Part shown: positions 43,185 through 50,789 of the stretch, one piece after another
Layout: every line of letters starts with the position of its first letter
Numbering within the stretch: position 1 is the stretch's first letter
Assembly (NCBI RefSeq): GCF_014695775.1
Contig: NZ_JACJOX010000063.1
Location: 1-64,000, forward strand
Length of the DNA: 64,000 bases
Direction of reading: 5' to 3'
Origin: Leptolyngbya sp. FACHB-60
Lineage (GTDB): Bacteria > Cyanobacteriota > Cyanobacteriia > Phormidesmidales > Phormidesmidaceae
Notes under the pieces: generated by a model
The model's database searches: none
Told to the model about the DNA's origin: nothing
Seen by the model: only the letters and a program-made list of their open reading frames with translations
Made by a program: the position numbers and the translations under genes

Positions 43185-43873
43185 GACTGGGCGATCTCCT
43201 GGTAGGCGCGGCGGCAGCGCTGGTAGGTTTCCTCCGTTGCCAGGGCCTCACCGTAGGTGATGCGCTCGTGGGTGCGAATCAGCAGTTCGTAGGGGCGGCT
43301 GGGGTCGGTAGCGATGCAGTCGAGATATTCGCCATCGGTGCGGCTAGCCCGATAGAGCACCCGCTCGGTCTCGTTGAGCCGCGCCAAACCCGCCATGTAG
43401 AGTGCTTGACAGGCTCCAGCGTAGTTGCCCTGCTGTGCCAGCCGCTGCGCCTCACGCCACCAGTGGGCCGCCTGCTTGAGGGCAGCTTCGGTGGGGGGCG
43501 AGAACTGGGTCGCGCCTGACTTTACCCGCTGCTGTCGGTAGTCGAGATAGGCCAAGATAGAGCGGTAGAGAAGCCAGCCTGTCCAGAGGGCCAGGGCTGC
43601 GATCGCCAACCAAAACAGCCCCTCGGCCAATGGGCCTAGCCAGCCCCAATTGGGCACCTCGGGCTGGTCAATATCGACCTGAGAAAACTGGTACTCAAAC
43701 CATTCCCCCACGTGCTGCCCTCCCTGGCGAATTTGCCAGGCGAGCGAGTTGGTGCGGTGGGTCAGGTTGGCCAAGGTAGGGGAGGAGTTAAAGCTGGCCC
43801 CATTATGGCTCAGGAGCCAAGGCGAATCACCGGCTGGTTCAATATTTAGAGCGCAGCTACCCCGCTGGTGCAA
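43181..43873 (-). CDS. DUF4129 domain-containing membrane protein
   Basis: 230 aa. A short N-terminal part, one membrane helix (~85-108) and a cytoplasmic helical DUF4129 domain with 'HWWREAQRLAQQGNYAGACQALYMAGLARLNE' and 'GEYLDCI'. DUF4129 is the fourth usual member of MoxR clusters and is often annotated as protein-glutamine glutamyltransferase-associated. The frame begins 28 bp inside the end of the upstream methyltransferase gene, so the start is either overlapping or slightly later. Confidence 0.88.
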   Translation of the reverse strand: MHQRGSCALNIEPAGDSPWLLSHNGASFNSSPTLANLTHRTNSLAWQIRQGGQHVGEWFEYQFSQVDIDQPEVPNWGWLGPLAEGLFWLAIAALALWTGWLLYRSILAYLDYRQQRVKSGATQFSPPTEAALKQAAHWWREAQRLAQQGNYAGACQALYMAGLARLNETERVLYRASRTDGEYLDCIATDPSRPYELLIRTHERITYGEALATEETYQRCRRAYQEIAQS

Positions 43874-44484
43874 AACACGCTATTGGGTGAATCGGCCTGG
43901 CTCGCCACTGTGCCGACGGCGGTGAACTCTGCTGTTGTCAGCAAGGCTTCGACCTCGGCGACCTCGTAGGCGGTAAATCCGTGCTGGGTTAGTCCCTGGT
44001 CTTCTAAGTAGTCCTTTGACGCATAGCCAAGCACCAATCGCCCACCGGGCTTGAGTACGCGCCGACATTCGCTCAGCACCTGTGGTGCGTTGACCCAAAA
44101 ATACAAGGTATTGACAGTGCAAACCTGGCTAAACTGCTGATCGGCAAAGGGTAATGCCTCGGCACTGGCCTGGTGAAGTTCGACCGTGCCTTGGTTAATC
44201 AGGGGTTGGAAGCGCCGCTCACAGATCTGGATAGCGTCGGGCGATCGCTCCACCCCCACCATCTGAGACGGTTTGCCTGTCACCACCAGTTTGTGCATCA
44301 GGTCGCCGCCGCCAAACCCAATTTCGAGAATGCGATCGCCCGGCTGTAGCTCTAAAGTCTCTAGAACTAAGTCGTTGAGGGCGGCATTGCGGCGATTGAG
44401 AAACTTCAGCAAGAGCCACCCAAACCACCCCGAGGGATCGCCTAACTGCCGAGCCAGAAACGGCCTGAAGGAATTAATTCCCAT
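43846..44484 (-). CDS. class I SAM-dependent methyltransferase
   Basis: 212 aa. Motif I is 'ILEIGFGGGDLMHKL' (~52-66), motif II 'VGVERSPDAIQ', motif IV 'FSQVCTVNTLYFW' and post-motif 'VLKPGGRLVLGYASK'. It is a UbiE/COQ5-like small-molecule methyltransferase; the substrate is unknown. It lies 58 bp after the P450 gene on the same strand, so it probably belongs to that transcript, and its end overlaps the DUF4129 start by 28 bp. Confidence 0.88.
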   Translation of the reverse strand: MGINSFRPFLARQLGDPSGWFGWLLLKFLNRRNAALNDLVLETLELQPGDRILEIGFGGGDLMHKLVVTGKPSQMVGVERSPDAIQICERRFQPLINQGTVELHQASAEALPFADQQFSQVCTVNTLYFWVNAPQVLSECRRVLKPGGRLVLGYASKDYLEDQGLTQHGFTAYEVAEVEALLTTAEFTAVGTVASQADSPNSVFCTSGVAAL

Positions 44485-44542
44485 AGTTTTGCTCTACATA
44501 TGAAGAGTGAAACGGTTCTGTCGCCAGTCGTTGAATTTTTGA

Positions 44543-45655
44543 TTAAAACAACACTGGCAAAGATTTAACGCCATGAACTTCGACAGAGGGAATAAACTCC
44601 AGTTCTCTGTTGGGCACAATGCGGAGATTGGGCAGCCGTTCTAGCACTGCGCTTAGAACAATTTTGGCCTCCAATCTAGCCAACGGCGCACCTAAACAAA
44701 AATGAATGCCATTGCCAAAGGCCAGGTGAGGATTGGGATCGCGATCGATTACAAACGCGTCGGCGTTTTCAAACTGGGCCTCGTCTCGATTGGCCGCACC
44801 CATCCAAACGGTGACCATTTTTCCGGCTGGAATGGTCTGCCCACTGAGCTGAGTCTCGACCTGAGTGAACCGTGCCATAGCCTGCACTGGCGATCGATAA
44901 CGCAAGACTTCTTCGATCGCCACGGGCAGCAGTTGAGGATCTTGTTTGAGCTGTGTAAAGGCCTCTGGATAGTCGTTAAAACAGAGTACAGCATTGCCCA
45001 AGAGATTGGTCGTGGTCTCGTTGCCACCCACGAGCAGCACGATGCAAAAATCTACGAGTTCTTGTGCGGAGAGGGTCTCGCCTGCTTCGTGGGCGGCAAT
45101 TAAATCGCTGATTAAATCTTGGCCTGGATGTTGGCGTCGTTCGACTAGCAGGTGCCGAAAGTAGTCGGCCATAGCGGTTAATGCGGCCCCATCGTAGACC
45201 ACAATGCCGTCTGACCAGCGTTTAAAGTCGCCACGATCGCCCACTGGCACGCCCAAAATTTCAGCAATCACAATCACCGGCAGCGGAATTGCTAAATCGT
45301 GTATAAAATCCATTTCACCTTGATGCTGAACCGCGTCAAGCAAATCGTAAGTAATTTGCGCAATGCGGGGGGCTAGCGCCTCCACTCGTCGAGCGGTAAA
45401 GACTTGGCCTACAAGCGATCGTAGTGTGCGATGTTTCGGCGGATCGGTAAAATTTAGGCTTTCGGTAAAATCGGTTTGCTCCGGCGGCTGGGGAATTTTA
45501 GACGAAAATGTTTTCCAGTCAGAAAAGACATGCTTAACATCGTCGTAGCGAAACACCATCCAGCTTTGGTGTTCTGGGTCGTAAAAAACCGGCGTGTCGC
45601 GACGCATCTCGGCGTACCACGCAAAGGGATTGCGAAAAAGTTCAGAATTTTGCAT
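44543..45655 (-). CDS. cytochrome P450
   Basis: 370 aa, soluble bacterial type. The oxygen-activation helix has GGNETT at 210-215 (with Asn in the usual Asp/Glu-before-Thr position pattern), the ExxR pair is E249-R252, and the haem loop is 'FGNGIHFCLG' with Cys320 as the iron ligand. It is somewhat shorter than the usual ~400 aa because the N-terminus is short. It resembles bacterial CYP107/CYP109-like secondary-metabolism or xenobiotic P450s. It needs ferredoxin and a reductase, not encoded here. It is part of the cassette facing the TetR gene. Confidence 0.94.
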   Translation of the reverse strand: MQNSELFRNPFAWYAEMRRDTPVFYDPEHQSWMVFRYDDVKHVFSDWKTFSSKIPQPPEQTDFTESLNFTDPPKHRTLRSLVGQVFTARRVEALAPRIAQITYDLLDAVQHQGEMDFIHDLAIPLPVIVIAEILGVPVGDRGDFKRWSDGIVVYDGAALTAMADYFRHLLVERRQHPGQDLISDLIAAHEAGETLSAQELVDFCIVLLVGGNETTTNLLGNAVLCFNDYPEAFTQLKQDPQLLPVAIEEVLRYRSPVQAMARFTQVETQLSGQTIPAGKMVTVWMGAANRDEAQFENADAFVIDRDPNPHLAFGNGIHFCLGAPLARLEAKIVLSAVLERLPNLRIVPNRELEFIPSVEVHGVKSLPVLF

Positions 45656-45762
45656 GACACATCTCCTAAATATCTAAAAATTTGCAGGACAAATCGGGCC
45701 AGCTAAAAGCGGCAGCCTCAAACAGCGATTTTGGAGCCAAACCCTAGGGGTGATGCTCAGAA

Positions 45763-46218
45763 TTAAGGAGCTGAGAACCAGCCCATGCCGGTGGTTATGG
45801 CAACAGCTGTCGCAACGCCGTACAGCGTGATGCCAATGAGTGAAAAGACTAAAAGTTGCCGGGGTGCAATGCCAGTAAGCGGGCCAACAATGGCCACCGT
45901 CCAGCTTCCTAAAAGGGGCGTCATGGCAATGAGAAACCAGGCACCATAGCGCTTAAAGGGCTCTCTAACCCGCTGCCCACCGCGTTTCTCTAAGCGCAAG
46001 AGCCAGGCGCGCAGTTGAGGAATTTGCATGAGGCGATCGTAGCCCCACAGTAGGAGTGGAATAGGCGCAAAATTGCCCAGCACTCCCCAAAATACCGCTG
46101 AAACCGCGTCTAACCCCAGAGCCATACCCGCCGCAACGGCCGCATAAACCTCGGCGTAGGGAAAGAACCCTACTGACCACGTCGTCAGCGCTTTAGTGAC
46201 GTATTCAATCGTTGGCAT
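45763..46218 (-). CDS. small multidrug-export-like membrane protein (COG2426)
   Basis: 151 aa with about four membrane helices. 'PYAEVYAAVAAGMALGLDAVSAVFWGVLGNFAPIPLLL' is typical of COG2426 proteins annotated as small multidrug exporters. It follows the DUF5367 gene by 189 bp and precedes the P450 gene by 107 bp, so an efflux or membrane support role for the P450 product is plausible but unproven. Confidence 0.85.
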   Translation of the reverse strand: MPTIEYVTKALTTWSVGFFPYAEVYAAVAAGMALGLDAVSAVFWGVLGNFAPIPLLLWGYDRLMQIPQLRAWLLRLEKRGGQRVREPFKRYGAWFLIAMTPLLGSWTVAIVGPLTGIAPRQLLVFSLIGITLYGVATAVAITTGMGWFSAP

Positions 46219-46407
46219 GGCGGTGATTTGAGATGGGATGGTAAGGCATCAAATCGTTAGGACTGATGGAAATGGGAGATTCGCTCAGCAGAAGGTTGCG
46301 ATAAGGGACATTACATCGCAATGCCCCTAACTAAGGGGTGAATGGTAAACAGCACCCCGCCGAGATGAGCAGTTAGTCTAGCGCAGCCGTTCCGGGGCAA
46401 GCGATGG

Positions 46408-46818
46408 TCAAAGACCGGCCTTGGAGGGCCGTCGCACCTCTCTAGTCGCCATGAACCAAGCAAATCCCAACAAGAATGAGTACCCAGAAAATAAGAACGC
46501 TGCATAGCGTCCAGCGGTTTCAGGGTGCATGTTGCTCATCAATTCAGAAAAGCCTGCCAAAATGGGAATTTCTCCCAGCATTCCAGGCAACGCGATGCAG
46601 ATTGCGCCCTGCAACCAGTCTTTGGCTTCAATACGTCGCCACCGCATCAGCCCCACAAAGACCAGCGTATATAGCCCGCCAGTGCTGGCAATGTTGAGCC
46701 AATATTCCATAACCGAGCGCTCAAAGAAAAACGAGCCCACCTGCCGATAGGCTACGGTGGCCGCCGCCCAAATGCCAAACCCAACCAGCACAAGGTTCAA
46801 GCGATCTTTTGTGTTCAT
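46408..46818 (-). CDS. DUF5367-like membrane protein
   Basis: 136 aa with four membrane helices ('LVLVGFGIWAAATVAYRQVG', 'GGLYTLVFVGLMRW', 'ICIALPGMLGEIPIL', 'AAFLFSGYSFLLGFAWFM'). It matches my memory of DUF5367, a family of unknown function that often sits next to TetR genes. It is the first gene of the minus-strand cassette; its start lies 24 bp from the first operator-like palindrome. Confidence 0.75.
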   Translation of the reverse strand: MNTKDRLNLVLVGFGIWAAATVAYRQVGSFFFERSVMEYWLNIASTGGLYTLVFVGLMRWRRIEAKDWLQGAICIALPGMLGEIPILAGFSELMSNMHPETAGRYAAFLFSGYSFLLGFAWFMATREVRRPSKAGL

Positions 46819-46842
46819 GGAGATTACCTACTAAAACGATGT

Positions 46843-46864
46843 TAACGTAATGACTATTACGTTA
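46843..46864. promoter_or_regulatory. TetR operator candidate, site 1
   Basis: TAACGTAAT and ATTACGTTA are perfect 9-bp inverted arms separated by GACT. It lies between the divergent DUF5367 and TetR starts and is the better of two sites with equal architecture. Confidence 0.7.
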
Positions 46865-46869
46865 ATAGT

Positions 46870-46891
46870 AAATGTAATAGCTATTACGCTA
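46870..46891. promoter_or_regulatory. TetR operator candidate, site 2
   Basis: AAATGTAAT and ATTACGCTA are 9-bp arms around AGCT, aligned 27 bp after site 1 with the same 9-4-9 layout. The inner 14 bp are a perfect palindrome. It ends 9 bp before the TetR start codon. Confidence 0.65.
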
Positions 46892-46900
46892 ACTGTCAAC

Positions 46901-47464
46901 ATGAGTCGACCCACCGAACCCCAAAAGAAAGCTGAGTTAGTAGAAAAGTGCTTGGAGGTGGCTATTGAGGCGGGCGCGCTGGACGCTAGCATTAACGCGA
47001 TCGCCAAGCGCATCGGCACCAGCGGACGCATGTTGGTCTACCACTTTGGCTCGAAGCAAGAGCTAGAGCGCCAGGTAATCGCCCGGCTAGAGGTGCGTCT
47101 GCGCGAACAGCTACAGTCGCTGCAAAACACAGCTGTCGCAGATGCCGATACCGTTGCCGAGTCTCTGCTGGCGATGTGGCAGCAATTTACCACCCCGGAA
47201 ATGCAGGGCTGGCTAAAGCTGACCATGGATCTCAACCAGCGGGCTATGCAGGGGGATGCCGAAACTCAGCAGTTTTTGGAGCGCGAAACCCAGCAGTGGA
47301 TCGAGTCGCTGACGGCGCTGATAGGGGATGAAGCGGTGGCGCGATCGCTGTTTCACCTGTTTCAGGGGGCCACTCTCGACTTTCTGACCACCGGCAACGC
47401 CCAGCGCGGCGAGCAGAGCGTAAAGGCATTTTTAGAAGGAATGCGATCGCCAGAAAAGGCTTAG
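46901..47464 (+). CDS. TetR/AcrR family transcriptional regulator
   Basis: 187 aa. The N-terminal ~50 residues are the helix-turn-helix ('ALDASINAIAKRIGTSGRMLVYHFGSKQELE'), with the typical YHFGSK end of the recognition helix. The rest is a helical ligand-binding and dimerisation domain. ATG 46901 is used because the operator palindromes overlap the upstream part of the longer frame. It probably represses itself and the divergent DUF5367-exporter-P450-methyltransferase genes through the two sites. Confidence 0.92.
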   Translation: MSRPTEPQKKAELVEKCLEVAIEAGALDASINAIAKRIGTSGRMLVYHFGSKQELERQVIARLEVRLREQLQSLQNTAVADADTVAESLLAMWQQFTTPEMQGWLKLTMDLNQRAMQGDAETQQFLERETQQWIESLTALIGDEAVARSLFHLFQGATLDFLTTGNAQRGEQSVKAFLEGMRSPEKA

Positions 47465-48102
47465 CTCTTTTCCTGATCGAGATCAATTTTGAGGGTAAGC
47501 CGCAACGGCAAAAATAGCTGCCAACGAATGGCGATCGCGCGGATGCCAAAAATTATTCCCATCGCGATCAGTCGGCAAACGGGCGAAGGTATCAGATGCA
47601 GCAACCCCACATAGAGCATGCCGCCCAGCACAATCGGCGTCGCATACAGCTCCCGCGACAGCAGCAGCGTCGGCCGATGAGTCACTACATCGCGAATAAT
47701 GCCGCCCGCAATACTCGTGATTAAGCCCATCACCACCGCCACCGCTGCCGAATGTCCAAAGGCCAGGGTTTTGTCGATCGCCTGCACTGCAAATAGAGCC
47801 ACGCCCATGGCATCTAAATACGACAGCAGGCGCAGCGGCAGCTTGAGAATGAAGCGGATGCCGCCAAAGGTAGCCGCAGAGGCCGCCATGGCCACCCAAA
47901 AGGCCGTCAAATCCTCTAGCCAAAACACCGGCACATCGAGAATCACATCCCGCAGCGTGCCGCCGCCGATCGCCGTCAGCAGCCCCACCACCACAATGCT
48001 AAAGATATCGAGGCGCTGACGGGCCGCCGACAGCACCCCAGAGATGGCAAAGACTGCCACCCCCGCCTGGGCCAAAACATATTCCATGGGGTTCTCCAAC
48101 AC
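47461..48102 (-). CDS. TRIC-type cation channel family protein (UPF0126)
   Basis: 213 aa with seven membrane helices in two homologous halves, each with a glycine-rich motif ('LTAIGGGTLRDVILDVP' and 'ITSIAGGIIRDVVTHRP'). These bind at the pore of the trimeric intracellular cation channel family, to which bacterial UPF0126 belongs. The gene end overlaps the TetR end by 4 bp tail to tail. An internal Met at residue 6 is an alternative start. Confidence 0.92.
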   Translation of the reverse strand: MLENPMEYVLAQAGVAVFAISGVLSAARQRLDIFSIVVVGLLTAIGGGTLRDVILDVPVFWLEDLTAFWVAMAASAATFGGIRFILKLPLRLLSYLDAMGVALFAVQAIDKTLAFGHSAAVAVVMGLITSIAGGIIRDVVTHRPTLLLSRELYATPIVLGGMLYVGLLHLIPSPVCRLIAMGIIFGIRAIAIRWQLFLPLRLTLKIDLDQEKS

Positions 48103-48135
48103 AGTAGCTTCTCCCCAAGCGAAAAGCTCTGCTGA

Positions 48136-48357
48136 TTATCCCCTACTGCCCCGGTCGGGCTCGGCCCCAAGAGAATGGTGAATGAAAAGCCGTCCAGCGG
48201 CGATCGCCTCCTCGCTGCTAGGGTAAGTTTCGCCGTCATTGAGCACGGCCATTTCTGGGTTAATCACCCAGCAGCGGTAACCCAAACCCTGGTGATAGGT
48301 CACCCCAGCTACCCAGCCAGGGAATACCGAAACATGAATTAAACGACTGCTATCCAT
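48136..48357 (-). CDS. small conserved protein of unknown function
   Basis: 73 aa. The core 'VSVFPGWVAGVTYHQGLGYRCWVINPEMAVLNDGE' and 'PSSEEAIAAGRLFIHHSL' look like a conserved compact domain. ATG 48357 is chosen; a longer frame from 48483 adds 42 residues of unlikely sequence. It lies 33 bp upstream of the TRIC-type gene on the same strand and may be co-transcribed with it. Confidence 0.6.
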   Translation of the reverse strand: MDSSRLIHVSVFPGWVAGVTYHQGLGYRCWVINPEMAVLNDGETYPSSEEAIAAGRLFIHHSLGAEPDRGSRG

Positions 48358-48669
48358 CGGTATTGACCCCTTCAGCCTGTCATTCGACGCCTGTGAAACC
48401 CCGGCCGTGTGCTCCGCTAAGCGAAACCCACGCGTTAGCCCAGCCGCTGACTTATTGATCAGGGGCGGCTTAATTTGGTTCAAGTGTACTATACTAATTG
48501 AGCGAAGACAACGGACTTGCAGCCAAAGTCATGGCCCAATTTCACTACAATGTTTTTCCCCTTGAGGCGACTACCCTTCTAGGCTGAAGTGGGGTTTACT
48601 AAAGTCATCTTCCCGGCCCTCGCCCCAGACCCGCTCCATTCCGCTCATCCGATTCACCCCCAGGCAGCT

Positions 48670-49755
48670 ATGGCATCTAAAAACAACGCAGGCTCCGAAA
48701 AGCAAAAGGCCCTAACCATGGTGCTCAGCCAGATTGAGCGCAACTTTGGCAAAGGAGCGATCATGCGTCTGGGAGAAGCCAGCCGCATGACGGTTGAAAC
48801 CATCCCCACAGGCGCGCTAACGCTAGATTTGGCTTTGGGCGGCGGTCTACCCAAGGGCCGAGTGATTGAAATCTATGGCCCCGAAAGTTCGGGTAAAACC
48901 ACCGTTGCTCTCCACGCCCTGGCAGAGGTGCAAAAGTCGGGCGGCGTAGCGGCCTTTGTGGATGCCGAGCATGCCCTCGACCCGGTCTATGCCAGGGCTT
49001 TGGGGGTCAATATTGATGAGCTATTAATCTCTCAGCCCGACACGGGCGAAATGGGTTTAGAGATAGTTGATCAGCTGGTGCGCTCCGCTGCTGTCGATGT
49101 GGTGGTGATTGACTCGGTGGCCGCCCTGGTGCCCCGCGCCGAAATTGAGGGCGAAATGGGCGATACCCACGTGGGCTTGCAGGCCCGCTTAATGAGCCAG
49201 GCCCTGCGCAAAATTACCGGCAGCATTGGCAAGTCACAGTGCACAGTGATCTTCCTCAACCAGCTGCGGCAGAAAATCGGCATCTCCTACGGTAACCCCG
49301 AGGTCACCACTGGAGGGAATGCGCTCAAGTTCTACGCCTCAGTGCGCCTCGACATTCGCCGCATTCAGACCCTCAAAAAGGGCACCGAAGAGTACGGCAT
49401 TCGCGCCAAGGTCAAGGTGGCTAAGAATAAGGTGGCCCCGCCCTTTCGCATCGCCGAGTTTGATATTCTCTTTGGCCAGGGCATTTCGACCATGGGCTGC
49501 CTGGTCGATTTGGCTGAGCAAACCGGCGTGATTGTCCGCAAGGGGGCCTGGTATAGCTACGGCGGCGACAACGTTGGTCAGGGCCGCGACAATACAGTGC
49601 AGCGCCTGATCGAAGACGCTGACTTTGCTGCCAAGGTAGAGGCCGAGGTGCGCGAAAAGCTGGCTATTAACGGTGCCCCTGTGACGCTTGAAGAGCCCGA
49701 AGACGATGCCGAAGCCCCTGATGACGCGGTTGAAGCCCTACTTGAGGATGAGTAA
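48670..49755 (+). CDS. recA: recombinase A
   Basis: 361 aa. Walker A is GPESSGKT at 70-77; 'VIDSVAALVPRAEIEGEMGDTHVGLQARLMSQALRK' (loop L1 region) and 'TVIFLNQLRQKIG' with 'EVTTGGNALKFYASVRLDIRR' (L2 region) are all intact. The acidic tail ends 'EEPEDDAEAPDDAVEALLEDE', as in other RecA proteins. ATG 48670 (MASKNNAG) is the natural start; the frame extends back to a GTG at 48589 without family support. A TATACT box at 48490-48495 may be its -10 element. Confidence 0.97.
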   Translation: MASKNNAGSEKQKALTMVLSQIERNFGKGAIMRLGEASRMTVETIPTGALTLDLALGGGLPKGRVIEIYGPESSGKTTVALHALAEVQKSGGVAAFVDAEHALDPVYARALGVNIDELLISQPDTGEMGLEIVDQLVRSAAVDVVVIDSVAALVPRAEIEGEMGDTHVGLQARLMSQALRKITGSIGKSQCTVIFLNQLRQKIGISYGNPEVTTGGNALKFYASVRLDIRRIQTLKKGTEEYGIRAKVKVAKNKVAPPFRIAEFDILFGQGISTMGCLVDLAEQTGVIVRKGAWYSYGGDNVGQGRDNTVQRLIEDADFAAKVEAEVREKLAINGAPVTLEEPEDDAEAPDDAVEALLEDE

Positions 49756-49859
49756 AGCTGTGACCAAGGGTGGTTGTTTAACTGCTGGCTCTCACCGAGG
49801 GTAGTGACGCTTGAGCACCGCTCGGGGGAGGATGGGGCTACGATTACTACGTTTCCCCC

Positions 49860-50675
49860 ATGGATGCTCCCTCCAATCGCGCTAACTCGGGCACGGGCCT
49901 GGCCATTGCCACTGCGATCGCGATCGCGGCTGCGGTGGTGTTTAACACCCTCTTCAACCGCTTCCCGCCCGGGGGGCAAAGCGTGGGTCAGATCGCCAAC
50001 ACGGTTCTGGAAGGGGTGCTAATTACCCCCGCCAACTACGCCTTTGCCATTTGGGGGCTTATCTACCTGGGCCTGTTTGCCTACGCGATTTATCAGTTTC
50101 ACCCCGAGCGGCGGCGAGAGCCTCAGCTCCAGCGGGTCAATCAACTGCTGATTGTGGCCTGTGTGGCCCAGACGATCTGGATTTGGCTATTTTCTCTCCA
50201 GCAGTTTGGTTGGTCGATTTTGGCCATGCTGGGCATTCTGATTCCTTTGATTGGCATTTATCTGACGCTACATGTTGGTCTAGATGGTCAACGACCGGCG
50301 CTGGGCCATCGGGTGTCTCGCCGCCGCCGCTGGATGGCGCACATTCCCTTTAGTCTTTACCTGGGCTGGATTGCAGTCGCCACTATCGTCAACGTGGCCT
50401 CGGCCCTCTATGCGTCGAACTGGAGCGGCTGGGGCATTTCGTCGGTGACCTGGACGGTAGCCATGATTGTGGTGGCTGCCATTGTGGCCGAAGTGGCGAT
50501 CTATCAGCGCGGCGATATCGCTTTTACCCTGGTGTTTGTCTGGGCGTTTGTGGCGATCGCCGTGCGCCAGAGCGATATTCCCGCTATTCGCTGGATAGCG
50601 CTGATCGCGGCGGGGGTGCTGGTGTTTTGGCTGGCTCTGGTAAAACGAGGCTGGCCGAAGCGATCGCAGGAGTAG
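49860..50675 (+). CDS. tryptophan-rich sensory (TspO-like) membrane protein
   Basis: 271 aa with about seven membrane helices. 'NYAFAIWGLIYLGLFAYAIYQ' and several paired tryptophans match the larger TspO/MBR-related family found in cyanobacteria; true TspO has five helices and ~160 aa, so this is a longer relative. TspO proteins bind tetrapyrroles and affect their traffic. Function here is inferred from the family only. Confidence 0.75.
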   Translation: MDAPSNRANSGTGLAIATAIAIAAAVVFNTLFNRFPPGGQSVGQIANTVLEGVLITPANYAFAIWGLIYLGLFAYAIYQFHPERRREPQLQRVNQLLIVACVAQTIWIWLFSLQQFGWSILAMLGILIPLIGIYLTLHVGLDGQRPALGHRVSRRRRWMAHIPFSLYLGWIAVATIVNVASALYASNWSGWGISSVTWTVAMIVVAAIVAEVAIYQRGDIAFTLVFVWAFVAIAVRQSDIPAIRWIALIAAGVLVFWLALVKRGWPKRSQE

Positions 50676-50789
50676 CTAGCCGCCACAGCTAAAGAAGCAG
50701 GCGGCTCCGTCAGACCCAACCCTAAGTCAAACCCAGTGGAATAATGGGAGGGTAGCGTTTTTCGCTACTGACCTTTTAACCGCCTTCCC

